Assembly (NCBI RefSeq): GCF_036226685.1
Contig: NZ_CP109009.1
Span: 3,596,001 to 3,660,000, forward strand
Reading direction: 5' to 3'
DNA from: Streptomyces sp. NBC_00690
GTDB lineage: Bacteria > Actinomycetota > Actinomycetes > Streptomycetales > Streptomycetaceae
Length of the DNA stretch: 64,000 nt
A model generated the notes under the pieces. It saw only the letters and a program-made list of their open reading frames with translations, made no database searches and was not told the DNA's origin. Positions 16,686 to 26,212 of the stretch are shown here, piece by piece. The first letter of the stretch is position 1. Each line of letters opens with the position of its first letter. The position numbers were made by a program, and so were the translations under genes.

Positions 16686-17225
16686 TCAGCCGGCTTCCGC
16701 GGGGGCGGGATCACAGGGCGTGACGCACGGGCCCTTGCGCCACCACTCGGGCAGCAGGGCGATCGTCTCGTCCCCGAGCGGATTCACCCCGGGGCCCGCC
16801 GCCAGCGAATGTCCCACCAGGACGTGGAGGCACTTCACCCGGTCCGGCATGCCGCCGGCGCTGGGGAAGCCCTGGAGCACCTCGATGGCGTCGCGGCGCT
16901 GGATGTAGTCGTCATGGGCGGCGCGGTAGGACGCCGCCAGTGCGGGGTCGCTCTCCAGCCGCTCGGTCATCTCCTTCATCACGCCATTCGCCTCCAGCGT
17001 GCCGATCGCCGATGCGGCCCGCGGGCAGGTCAGGTAGTACAGCGTCGGGAAGGGGGTGCCGTCGGGCAGCCGGGGTGCGGTCTCGACGACGTCGGGTTGG
17101 CCGCAGGGGCAGCGGTGCGCGATGGCGCGCAGTCCGCGCGGCGGCCGGCCGAGCTGCTCCTTGAACGCTGCGATGTCCGCGTCGGTGGGCTCGGTCGGGT
17201 CGGTGTGGGGAGGAGGGGTTTCCAT
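16686..17225 (-). CDS. DUF501 family protein
   Basis: 179 residues. The core from about residue 15 on (DIAAFKEQLGRPPRGLRAIAHRCPCGQPDVVETAPRLPDGTPFPTLYYLTCP) is the DUF501 signature: CPCG, then FPTLYYLTCPRA, and a C-terminal CLHVLVGHSLAAGPGVNPLGDE. The conserved Cys and His residues suggest metal binding; function unknown. The ATG at 17225 is preceded by GGCAGG. It always travels between the FtsB-like gene and ppx in actinobacteria, as here. Confidence 0.85.
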   Translation of the reverse strand: METPPPHTDPTEPTDADIAAFKEQLGRPPRGLRAIAHRCPCGQPDVVETAPRLPDGTPFPTLYYLTCPRAASAIGTLEANGVMKEMTERLESDPALAASYRAAHDDYIQRRDAIEVLQGFPSAGGMPDRVKCLHVLVGHSLAAGPGVNPLGDETIALLPEWWRKGPCVTPCDPAPAEAG

Positions 17226-17349
17226 GCCTGCCTTGGCTCTAACGGTTCTACGGTCTAACGGTTCTACGAGTCCTACGGGCTCAGGGTGGAGATCGCGGCC
17301 ACGGACCCGTCCGGGCCGCCGGGACGTACCAGGTTCGCAGATGCGCGCG

Positions 17350-17820
17350 TCAGCCGCGGTCCGCGGAGTCGACGCCGTCCCAGACATTGGAGTACCAGGG
17401 CCGGTCGGCTGCGTCGTCCCGGCCGCGTTCCTGCTCGGCGTTCTCGGGGTCGATCATCGTGTATCCCCGCTCCCCCGGCAGCACGTAGTGCAGGTGCTCC
17501 CGGGCGAGACGCCGGATGTACGCATCGTCTTGGAGGCGTGCCTTCTCGTCCCGCAGTCGCTCGACGTGCTGCTCCGCCTCGGCCATGCGGTCGCGCTGAT
17601 CGGACATGTCGCCGCGTTGGGACACGTACTGGCGCATGGGATAGGCCAGGGCGACGATCAGCGAGCACACCACGAGGGCGAGGAAGGCCGCCCTTCCGGT
17701 GAGCCGGGACCTGCGGGCCTGCCGCTTGGTCTGGGAGCGGTAGACGCGGGCGGCGGTCTGCTCGCCGAGCAGCCGCAGCCTGGTCGCGGTGGAGAACCGG
17801 TCGCGATTCTTCCCGGCCAT
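17350..17820 (-). CDS. Septum formation initiator (FtsB/DivIC family)
   Basis: A bitopic divisome protein expected to act with FtsL and FtsQ at the cell-division septum. The 156-residue product has a cytoplasmic basic N-terminus (residues 1-42), one membrane helix (AAFLALVVCSLIVALAYPM, about 43-62) and an extracytoplasmic coiled coil (QRDRMAEAEQHVERLRDEKARLQD). The characteristic DDAYIRRLAREHLHYVLPGERGY motif follows, then an acidic tail. ATG at 17820 has GGGAGG nine bases upstream. The neighbours eno and DUF501 are the usual ones. Confidence 0.88.
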   Translation of the reverse strand: MAGKNRDRFSTATRLRLLGEQTAARVYRSQTKRQARRSRLTGRAAFLALVVCSLIVALAYPMRQYVSQRGDMSDQRDRMAEAEQHVERLRDEKARLQDDAYIRRLAREHLHYVLPGERGYTMIDPENAEQERGRDDAADRPWYSNVWDGVDSADRG

Positions 17821-18015
17821 GTCGTCCCGCCTCCCCTGCTCCGTGACCCGTGTCGTACGGCTGCCGTCCCGGACCCGTCCGTTGTGACGGGACCGTCCGT
17901 TCCGTACGACGGGTGCGTACGGAGGTGATTGCTGCCCGGGGCCGATGGGCCCGCCATGTGCCTACGTCCCCGGACACGGTACGGGACCGTGGCCGGGGAC
18001 GTAGGGAGACTGGCG

Positions 18016-18042
18016 GGGCAGCGGCCGATCCGGCCGCTGCCC
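18016..18042 (-). terminator. Second hairpin downstream of eno
   Basis: GGGCAGCGGCCG (18016-18027) pairs perfectly with CGGCCGCTGCCC (18031-18042) around a three-base loop. Together with the hairpin at 18066-18091 it forms a double barrier after enolase. Read-through towards the FtsB-like gene may be limited by it. Confidence 0.65.
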
Positions 18043-18065
18043 GCGACCGAGGACGCCTCAGCATG

Positions 18066-18091
18066 CCTCAGCCCGTGCGGCGGGGCTGAGG
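18066..18091 (-). terminator. Hairpin terminator of eno
   Basis: CCTCAGCCC (18066-18074) pairs with GGGCTGAGG (18083-18091) around an eight-base loop, 14 bp past the eno stop codon. Confidence 0.7.
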
Positions 18092-18104
18092 TCGCCGAGG
18101 GCAC

Positions 18105-20076
<1,972 letters not shown>

Positions 20077-20775
20077 TCAGCCCAGGTGGAGCTGCTGGCC
20101 CACGTAGATGACGTCGGCGTCGCTGATGACGTCCTTGTTGAGCTCGTAGAGCTTCTCCCAGCCGCCTTCGACCTGCTCGGCGTCCGCGATCTTGCTCAGG
20201 GTGTCGCCGGCCTTGACCTGGTACTCGCCGTCACCCTTCTGGAAGCCCTTGGCCTTGGCGGGGGCCTCGGCGCGCTCGGAGCGGGTGGTGGGGACCTCGC
20301 CGCGCTGCGGCTGGGCCTGCTCCTGCTTCGGCTCGGCCTTGGGCGCCTGCTTCTTGGGCTCGGCCTTGGGCTGCGGGGCCTCGGCCGCGCCGCCACCGTA
20401 CGCAGCGTTGGACAGGCCGACGCCACAGGACGGCCATGCGCCCTTGCCCTGGCCGTCGAGGACCTTCTCGGCGATCTCGATCTGCTGGGACTTGGACGCC
20501 TGGTCGGCGGTGGAGGCGTACTTCGTGCCGCCGAACGCCGCCCAGGTGGAGGCGGAGAACTGGAGGCCGCCGTAGTAGCCGTTGCCGGTGTTGATGGACC
20601 AGTTGCCGCCGGACTCGCACTGGGCGACCTTGTCCCACTCGGAAGCGGTGGCGGCGCTGGCGGACGTGGCGCCCATCAGCGGGGCGGCCACGGCGACACC
20701 GGTGACACCGGCGAGCGCCATGAGTCGGCTGGCCTTGCTGGGGCGGCGGTGCTTCGCCTTGCTCGAAAACAGCAT
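20077..20775 (-). CDS. rpfA: Resuscitation-promoting factor with LysM domain (RpfA-like)
   Basis: A secreted peptidoglycan-cleaving enzyme that helps spores and dormant cells restart growth. The 232-residue protein has a signal peptide (RLMALAGVTGVAVAAPLMGATSASA, about 17-41), an Rpf lysozyme-like domain (SEWDKVAQCESGGNWSINTG... with catalytic Glu in CESGG, about 45-120) and an Ala/Pro/Lys/Gln linker (about 125-180). A C-terminal LysM domain (YQVKAGDTLSKIADAEQVEGGWEKLYELNKD) binds wall. Upstream sits a cyclic-di-AMP riboswitch. By gene order this corresponds to RpfA of S. coelicolor, next to RpfC. Confidence 0.9.
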   Translation of the reverse strand: MLFSSKAKHRRPSKASRLMALAGVTGVAVAAPLMGATSASAATASEWDKVAQCESGGNWSINTGNGYYGGLQFSASTWAAFGGTKYASTADQASKSQQIEIAEKVLDGQGKGAWPSCGVGLSNAAYGGGAAEAPQPKAEPKKQAPKAEPKQEQAQPQRGEVPTTRSERAEAPAKAKGFQKGDGEYQVKAGDTLSKIADAEQVEGGWEKLYELNKDVISDADVIYVGQQLHLG

Positions 20776-20790
20776 GGAGTCTTCTCCTCA

Positions 20791-20965
20791 CCGACGCCTA
20801 CGAGGTGAGCTGTCGGGTTCGGGCCTAGTGAGTTGCCCGGCCGTGCGTCCTTGCGCACGGCTTCACCCCTAGCCGGTTCCCACCGTCGTCTCCAACGGCC
20901 TTCACCGGCACTTACCTTGGGTCCCCCGCTCCTGCCTTCGGCGCTCTACGCGACGAGTTCTCCCC
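20791..20965 (-). promoter_or_regulatory. Cyclic-di-AMP (ydaO-type) riboswitch ahead of rpfA
   Basis: Read on the minus strand, the leader contains the hallmark blocks of the ydaO aptamer in order: GGCAGGAGCGGGGGACCC, then GGGAACCGGCTAGGGGTGAAG, a GC stem CCGTGCG...CGCACGG, then GGGCAACTCACTAGGCCCG, and ACCCGACAGCTCACCTCG. It ends about 15 bases before the rpfA start. In Streptomyces this riboswitch is known to control wall-hydrolase genes; binding of c-di-AMP lowers expression. The 5' boundary is approximate. Confidence 0.92.
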
Positions 20966-21040
20966 CCGACCGACGGCAGGATTCGGCGTGACGGTCGACG
21001 GTGCCCGCGGTGGCGAGCGGTTCAGACCGTAGGCATGACT

Positions 21041-21072
21041 CTCCCCGATGTTCAAAGTCGAACATCGGGGAG
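21041..21072 (-). terminator. Perfect hairpin downstream of rpfC
   Basis: A 13-bp perfect stem (21041-21053 with 21060-21072) with a six-base loop, about 145 bp past the rpfC stop. A weaker inverted repeat (TTGTCTCA/TGGGACAA, 21168-21203) comes first. No T-run follows, but the position between rpfC and the rpfA leader suits a transcript barrier. Confidence 0.6.
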
Positions 21073-21218
21073 AAATCGCCCATCTCGCCAAGGATGCGGT
21101 TTACATTTCCGCAGGTCAGGCGCGGAACTCAGGATTCCGGCAGGCCGGGTGAGCGAACTACGGCAAAGAGACGCTTGTCTCACTTCGTCAAAATGGGACA
21201 AACGATAGCTAACAGCCG

Positions 21219-22193
21219 CTACTTTGCGGCGAGGTCGAGGCTCTGACCAGGGTGGATGAGATCGGGTTCGTCGCCGACCGTCTCCTTGTTGGCCTCGTAG
21301 AGCGCGGGCCAGCCACCGGGCAACTCGTTCTTCTCGGCGATGACCCAGAGGTTGTCGCCGGCCTGCACGGTGTACGAGCCGGGAGAGGCACTGGCCGTGC
21401 CGGGCTGCTCGGGGGTCGTGGCGCCCACGTCCGTGGTGCCGAGGTCCGAGCGGGCGTCCTCGCCCCGGGAGGGATGGGCGCTGCCGGTCTCCCGCGGCGT
21501 CCCGGCGTCGCCGACCGGCTCGGTCGGCGACGCCGAGCCCGTCGATTCGGCGGTGGCGGAAGCGGCGGGCTTGGACTCCGTCGACGCCTCGCCACGGTGC
21601 TTGCCCGTGGCGTCGGCCGGCTGCTTCGGGCTGGACTGCGGCGACGCCTTCCCGGAACTGCTCGGGGTGCCCTTCGCCGGGGCCGGGGTCTTCGCCGGAG
21701 CCTTGGCGGGAGTGGTGCCGGTCGAAGCGGACGGCTTCGGGATCTCCGTGGGCTCCGCCGAGGGCTTCGGCTCCCCTGCGGGCTTCGCCGGAGCGGTGGC
21801 CGCCTCGGTGGGGTCGAGGGCCACCTCGACCCCGGCGAGGGTCGCGCACGCCCTCCAGGGCCGAATGCCCTCGGAGTCGACGACCTTCTCCGCGATGGCC
21901 TTCTGCTGCGCGGGGGTGGCGAGGTCCGCACGGGAGGCGTACTGCGTCCCGCCGAACGCCTTCCAGGTCTCCTGTGACATCTGGAGACCGCCATAGAAGC
22001 CGTTGCCGGTGTCCGCGCTCCACAGGCCCCCGGTCTCACACTCCGCGACCTTGTCCCACGCGGTGGCTTCGACTGCCGACGCCGAAGTTGCGCCGAGGAG
22101 CGGGATCGCGATGGCGGATCCCGTCACCCCGGCGGCGACGACGAGTGCAGGAGCCTGACGGGGTCGGCGATGTCGACCATTCCCGGAGAGCAT
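21219..22193 (-). CDS. rpfC: Resuscitation-promoting factor with LysM domain (RpfC-like)
   Basis: A secreted wall hydrolase similar in build to RpfA. The 324-residue protein has a signal peptide (ALVVAAGVTGSAIAIPLLGATSASA), an Rpf domain (ATAWDKVAECETGGLWSADTGNGFYGGLQ; catalytic Glu in AECETGG, about 41-120) and a long low-complexity Ala/Pro/Ser/Thr/Lys linker (about 125-265). A C-terminal LysM domain (YTVQAGDNLWVIAEKNELPGGWPALYEANKE) follows. ATG at 22193 has AAAGG seven bases upstream. Unlike rpfA, its short upstream region has no riboswitch, so the two paralogues are controlled differently. Confidence 0.87.
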   Translation of the reverse strand: MLSGNGRHRRPRQAPALVVAAGVTGSAIAIPLLGATSASAVEATAWDKVAECETGGLWSADTGNGFYGGLQMSQETWKAFGGTQYASRADLATPAQQKAIAEKVVDSEGIRPWRACATLAGVEVALDPTEAATAPAKPAGEPKPSAEPTEIPKPSASTGTTPAKAPAKTPAPAKGTPSSSGKASPQSSPKQPADATGKHRGEASTESKPAASATAESTGSASPTEPVGDAGTPRETGSAHPSRGEDARSDLGTTDVGATTPEQPGTASASPGSYTVQAGDNLWVIAEKNELPGGWPALYEANKETVGDEPDLIHPGQSLDLAAK

Positions 22194-22229
22194 GCGGTTG
22201 CCTTTCGCGAGACTGCTGAGGACGCGCAG

Positions 22230-22259
22230 AACGTAGCCGCACTCGAACGTCTGTCACAA
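22230..22259 (-). promoter_or_regulatory. Candidate rpfC promoter
   Basis: On the minus strand, TTGTGA (22259-22254) and TACGTT (22235-22230) are separated by 18 bp. This would give a leader of about 30 bases. Confidence 0.4.
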
Positions 22260-22305
22260 GTCGATGCAGCTGAGATTACGTCAATGTCACGTTTTTGACG
22301 GCCCG

Positions 22306-23778
22306 TCAGATGTTTCGGGATGTGAACTGAACGGGAAGGGTTCGCAGCCCACGCATGATGAGACCCCCACGCCAGCGCAAATCTGACGAATCCACGGCGA
22401 GTTGCAGATCGGGCAGCCTGCGCAGCAGTGTGGCGATCGCGGTTTGGGCCTCAAGTCGAGCGAGCGGCGCACCGAGGCAGTAGTGGATGCCGTGGCCGTA
22501 TCCGAGGTGCTGATTGTCACGTCGAGAAAGATCGAGGACGTTCGGCTCCGCGAACCGCTCCGGGTCCCGATCAGCCGCTGCAAGCACCACCAACACGGGG
22601 TCGCCCGCGCCAATCCGCTTGCCACCGAGCTCAAGTGACTCGGTGGCGAATCGCCAGGTGGCGAGCTCCACGGGTCCGTCGTATCGGAGGAGCTCCTCAA
22701 CTCCGGTTTCCAACAGTCCGGTTTCGCCCGCGGCAAGGGAGGTCTGGAGGCGCTCGCGTTGCTCGGGGTGGCGCAGTAGGGCGTAGACGCCGTTGCCGAT
22801 GAGGTTGACCGTCGTCTCGAACCCGGCGAACAGCAGAATGAAGGCCATCGCGGCGGCTTCGTTCTCGGAGAGGTGCTCGCCGTGGTCACTGGCCCGGATG
22901 AGGCCCGAGATCAGATCGTCGCCCGGATCTTCGCGCTTGCGATGGATCAGCTCGGCCAGATAGGTCCGCATCTTCTTGACCGATCGGGCGACCCCGCCGC
23001 GCGGCCCGCCGCCGTGCCGGATCATCATGCCGGCCCAGTCGCGGAAGTCGTCCTGGTCCTCGGCAGGGACCCCGAGCAGATCGCAGATCGCATAGATCGG
23101 CAGCGGGAAGGCGAAGTCGTGAATGAGGTCTGCCTCCCCTTTCTCCGCGAAGGAGTCGATCAGGCGGTCCGTCAGCTCCTGGACGCGGGGGGCGAAGGCC
23201 GCGACCCGGCGTGGAGTGAACGCCTTGGCCACCAGCCGGCGCAGTCGGGTGTGGTCCGGCGGGTCGATGTTGAGCAGATGGGTCATCAGCTCGGCCTTGC
23301 GCTCGCCGGGGATGCCCGTCTTCCCCTTTGCATGTGCGGGCTCGTCGTGGTGGGCGGGGTTCTTGGAGAGTCGGGTGTCCGCCAGTGCCTGCCTGGCATC
23401 GCCGTAGCGGGTCACCAACCATGCCTCCACCCCGCTGGGCAGCCGGGTCCGATGAACGGGCGCGTGTTCGCGCAGCCAGGCGTAGGCGGGGTAGGGGTCG
23501 GTGGCGAACTCCCAGGTGAACAGCTCGGGCGCGGTGGGAGTGTCCGGGGTGGTGTCGATGTCATCGATGGCGTCGGTGTCGTCGTCGTTGCCATGGTGGG
23601 GCGAGCCCGAAACCGGACAACCCGGACGTGAGGTCAAAGCCCTCGCCGCCTGGTCGGGAAAAGTGTCCGGATCTGAGCCATCGCGGGCGGTGCCCGAGGG
23701 GCGATCGGAGCGATCGGAGGCATCGGAAGAGCGGGCGGCGGGATGGGGCGGCGGGCCGGGCGCGGGGGTGTCACTCAC
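22306..23778 (-). CDS. Cytochrome P450 (CYP107-like)
   Basis: A soluble heme monooxygenase that takes electrons from ferredoxin. The 490-residue protein has the I-helix oxygen motif LFAGFETTVN, the K-helix ExxR in EELLRYD, and the heme-Cys loop GYGHGIHYCLGAPLAR. The first about 85 residues are a Ser/Asp/Pro-rich extension not needed for the fold. By gene order (next to rpfC) it probably corresponds to S. coelicolor CYP107U1, reported to affect sporulation; that link is inferred. The GTG start has a -10-like TAACGT exactly six bases upstream, so the message is probably leaderless. Confidence 0.88.
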   Translation of the reverse strand: MSDTPAPGPPPHPAARSSDASDRSDRPSGTARDGSDPDTFPDQAARALTSRPGCPVSGSPHHGNDDDTDAIDDIDTTPDTPTAPELFTWEFATDPYPAYAWLREHAPVHRTRLPSGVEAWLVTRYGDARQALADTRLSKNPAHHDEPAHAKGKTGIPGERKAELMTHLLNIDPPDHTRLRRLVAKAFTPRRVAAFAPRVQELTDRLIDSFAEKGEADLIHDFAFPLPIYAICDLLGVPAEDQDDFRDWAGMMIRHGGGPRGGVARSVKKMRTYLAELIHRKREDPGDDLISGLIRASDHGEHLSENEAAAMAFILLFAGFETTVNLIGNGVYALLRHPEQRERLQTSLAAGETGLLETGVEELLRYDGPVELATWRFATESLELGGKRIGAGDPVLVVLAAADRDPERFAEPNVLDLSRRDNQHLGYGHGIHYCLGAPLARLEAQTAIATLLRRLPDLQLAVDSSDLRWRGGLIMRGLRTLPVQFTSRNI

Positions 23779-23784
23779 CCCTCG

Positions 23785-23790
23785 ACGTTA
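23785..23790 (-). promoter_or_regulatory. -10 element placing the P450 start codon at the mRNA 5' end
   Basis: TAACGT is followed by CGAGGG and then the GTG start. With the usual six to seven bases between -10 and transcription start, the mRNA would begin at GTG. The mazG start shows the same arrangement. Confidence 0.5.
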
Positions 23791-23972
23791 TCCGCCCCAC
23801 CCGACCGAACTGAGCACGGACCGCACTGGTACGGCCGACACCCCCGCACCCGCGCCACTGCTCGGTACGGCCGTCCCCCGCGCTGTCGCTCTGTACTACT
23901 TGCTGCTCGGCACTTCCGCCGCTGCTGCTGTCCTGCGCCCGCGCCACTGCTCTGTCTTTGCTGTGCGGTCCG

Positions 23973-24941
23973 CTATGCGGTCTGCTCCGCCTCACGGATC
24001 GCGTCCCGATAGACACGGGCAGCCGCGCGCAGGGCGGACTCGGGGTCGACACCCGCAGCCTCCGCCTCGACGGTCAGGGCGAGCAGGTCATATCCGATGC
24101 CCTCGCCCTGGGGCACGGACACCTGGAGCCCCGCCGTCCGCACCCGGGACGCGAGCTTCGCGGCGAGCGCCAACCCCGGCTGTCCGATGGGCACACCTTC
24201 GGTGATCGACTTGCGCTGCTTCTCCGTCGCCTTCGTCCGCAGCCAGTGCGCCTTGACGTCCTCCGGAGTCTCGGCACTTGCGTCGCCGAAGACATGAGGG
24301 TGGCGGTGGATCAGCTTGTCCACGATGGTCGCGGCGACGTCGTCGATGGAGAAGGGCTCTTCGCCGTCCTCCTGGGCGATGCGGGCGTGGAAGACGACCT
24401 GGAGGAGAACGTCCCCCAGTTCCTCGCGCAGTTCGTCGCGGTCGCCGTCCTCGATGGCCTCGACGAGTTCGTACGCCTCCTCGATGCCGTACTTAGCGAG
24501 CCCCTGGTGAGTCTGGGTAGAGGACCAGGGGCACTCGGCGCGAATGCGGTCCATCACCTGCACCAGGTCGAGCAGCCGGGCACCGGGGAGGTCGTAGGAG
24601 CCGGGCAGCAGCTCCAGATCGGGCATCGACTCCCGGCCCGACCCTGCGATCCGTGCGAGTCCGTCGGTCAGGGCGGACTCGCCCTCACCGGATGCCAGCA
24701 CCACGACGGATGCGCCACCCGCGCAGGCGTCGACCATTTCCCGTGCGGTGGGCGCGGCGATCTCCACCTCGACGCCTGCCTCGCGCAGATAGGGCAGCTG
24801 CGGATGCGCGCCGTCCGCACACAGCACACGGTCCGCGGTCCGCAGGGTGTGCCAGGCGGGCCAGGACAGCAGGCCGGGCGCCACACGGTGGCTGGCGGTC
24901 AGCAGGACGACGCGGCCGGTGGCGGAGGGTTCAGTGGTCAC
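23973..24941 (-). CDS. mazG: MazG nucleoside triphosphate pyrophosphohydrolase
   Basis: Hydrolyses NTPs to NMPs and pyrophosphate, cleaning damaged nucleotides. The 322-residue protein has an N-terminal domain (about 1-115) resembling the tetrapyrrole-methylase-like part of YabN-type MazG, and a MazG fold with LDLVQVMDRIRAECPW. The metal-binding EExxE/ExxD motifs are KYGIEEAYELVEAIEDGDRDELREELGDVLLQVVFHA (about 168-205), followed by HRHPHVFGD. The GTG at 24941 sits six bases after a TAGGTT -10 element. Confidence 0.9.
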   Translation of the reverse strand: MTTEPSATGRVVLLTASHRVAPGLLSWPAWHTLRTADRVLCADGAHPQLPYLREAGVEVEIAAPTAREMVDACAGGASVVVLASGEGESALTDGLARIAGSGRESMPDLELLPGSYDLPGARLLDLVQVMDRIRAECPWSSTQTHQGLAKYGIEEAYELVEAIEDGDRDELREELGDVLLQVVFHARIAQEDGEEPFSIDDVAATIVDKLIHRHPHVFGDASAETPEDVKAHWLRTKATEKQRKSITEGVPIGQPGLALAAKLASRVRTAGLQVSVPQGEGIGYDLLALTVEAEAAGVDPESALRAAARVYRDAIREAEQTA

Positions 24942-24947
24942 CCCTCG

Positions 24948-24953
24948 AACCTA
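24948..24953 (-). promoter_or_regulatory. -10 element placing the mazG start codon at the mRNA 5' end
   Basis: TAGGTT, then CGAGGG, then the GTG start: the same spacing and spacer as at the P450 gene. The -35 position is GC-rich and not recognisable. Confidence 0.5.
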
Positions 24954-25077
24954 CCTCGATCGGTGGCACTCCCACCGACCAGGCCGATCCAACGGTACGC
25001 ACACCGGCCGACGGGCATCCGGCGTGCTCGCTCCGCCGACCCATCGGGCCGGAGCCCGATGAGATCCGGCAGAACGG

Positions 25078-25722
25078 CTAGGCGGTCTCGGCGGGCTGCT
25101 GCTCCTTGGTGACCTGGGTGATCCAGGGAGCCTTGTAGTCACCGAGTTCGAGCTTCTGGCTGTCCCAGACGCCGAACCGGGGGTTGACGTTGATGTCCAG
25201 CTTCTTGGCAGCGACGGTGAACGACTTGTTGACCTTCTGCTGGCCCTCGGGGGTGTTGGCCGCGCCGATCGCGGTGGCCAGCTTGCCGACGAGGATGTCG
25301 CGGCGCACCACGTCGTTCAACTGATCGGGGGCGACTCCCCGCTGCTGGAGGTACATCGCGGCGAGTTGCTCCTCGCCACCGGCCTGCTGGACGAAGGCGG
25401 CGCGGCCGTCCTGGATCTCCTTGCGGCTGATGCTCACCCCGGCGTCGTGGGCCGCGCGCTCCACGACCTCGGCGACGATGAGCTCGTACAGCTTCGCGCG
25501 TCCGAGCTGACCGGTGCCCTTGATCAACTGTTCGGACTCGGGGGCACGCTCCTGCGCGGACCGTACGTCCTTCACGCTCGCCTGGACGGTGGAGACCTCG
25601 ATCCGGTCCCCACCGACAACGGCGGCAGCGCCAGGACGGGCCTCATTACTACAGGCCGCAAGCAGTGGCGCAGCGACGAGCAGTGCGGAGACGATGATCG
25701 CGGTGCGACGGCGGCGGTGCAA
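25078..25722 (-). CDS. SurA N-domain-like lipoprotein
   Basis: A predicted exported, lipid-anchored protein with the fold of SurA-type chaperones. The 214-residue product has a signal peptide ending in lipobox LLAACS (about residues 18-23), followed by a mainly helical domain (VSTVQASVKDVRSAQER...LYELIVAEVVERAAHDAGVSISRKEIQDGRAAF) typical of the SurA N-terminal region. No prolyl isomerase domain is present. I choose TTG at 25722 because GGGAGG lies five bases upstream; a TTG 12 codons earlier lacks this. It lies between mazG and helR, in the MazG-mfd core segment. Confidence 0.75.
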   Translation of the reverse strand: MHRRRRTAIIVSALLVAAPLLAACSNEARPGAAAVVGGDRIEVSTVQASVKDVRSAQERAPESEQLIKGTGQLGRAKLYELIVAEVVERAAHDAGVSISRKEIQDGRAAFVQQAGGEEQLAAMYLQQRGVAPDQLNDVVRRDILVGKLATAIGAANTPEGQQKVNKSFTVAAKKLDINVNPRFGVWDSQKLELGDYKAPWITQVTKEQQPAETA

Positions 25723-26096
25723 AGGAGCCTCCCGGCGTGATTGTGCGGCAATGCACAAAGTCCTAGCGGTGATGATGTTAGGCAGTTCGGGGCGGTCGGG
25801 GCCACCTCTTCGCGGGCACTGATTCGGTCAACGATGGAGGGTGGGCTCCCGTTTCGGACCGTTCTGGAGTCGTACGTTCCCGCTCGCCGTGCCGTGCCGC
25901 CCCCGCAGCCGGCGAACACAGGGCTTCCGGGGGTGCCGTCGGGGGTGCCGCAGCCCTTCCCCGATGCGCTTCGCGCGAGCGTTCACATGGCTGCTCAACC
26001 CGGGTGCGGGGGCCGGAGGCGGGCGATACGGAAGGGTGCGCTCGGGAGGGCCGGCGCTGCCGAAGCACGGTCCGGGAGCCGGCTTTTGTAGTGACC

Positions 26097-26148
26097 GATC
26101 GCGGTGAGCGATGGCGGTGAGAGATGGCGGTGAGAGATGGCGGTGAGA
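26097..26148. repeat. Four tandem 13-bp units next to the helR terminator
   Basis: Units start at 26097, 26110, 26123 and 26136. Three are identical (GATGGCGGTGAGA), the first differs at two positions, and a degenerate fifth runs into the terminator stem at 26156. The 13-bp period and the GATGGCG start are shared with the array upstream of cfa. Confidence 0.85.
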
Positions 26149-26155
26149 GATGGCA

Positions 26156-26202
26156 GGCGATGGCTCACCACAGCGCCTCGGGCACTGTCGGGAGCCATCG
26201 CC
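26156..26202 (-). terminator. Hairpin terminator of helR
   Basis: GGCGATGGCTC (26156-26166) pairs perfectly with GAGCCATCGCC (26192-26202). The stem lies 11 bp beyond the helR stop codon. It is an 11-bp stem with a long loop. Confidence 0.65.
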
Positions 26203-26212
26203 TCGGGCGCCG

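Larger units (their letters stand above)
25723..26212. other. Intergenic region with tandem repeats and helR terminator
   Basis: This 490-bp stretch contains the helR terminator (26156-26202), a 13-bp tandem array (26097-26148), and GC-rich DNA with no supported gene. The promoter of the SurA-like gene must lie near 25723-25800, but I could not define it. Confidence 0.55.

Noticed and set aside
22194..22305. Riboswitch ahead of rpfC like the one ahead of rpfA
   Set aside because: The gap is too short and lacks all aptamer blocks.
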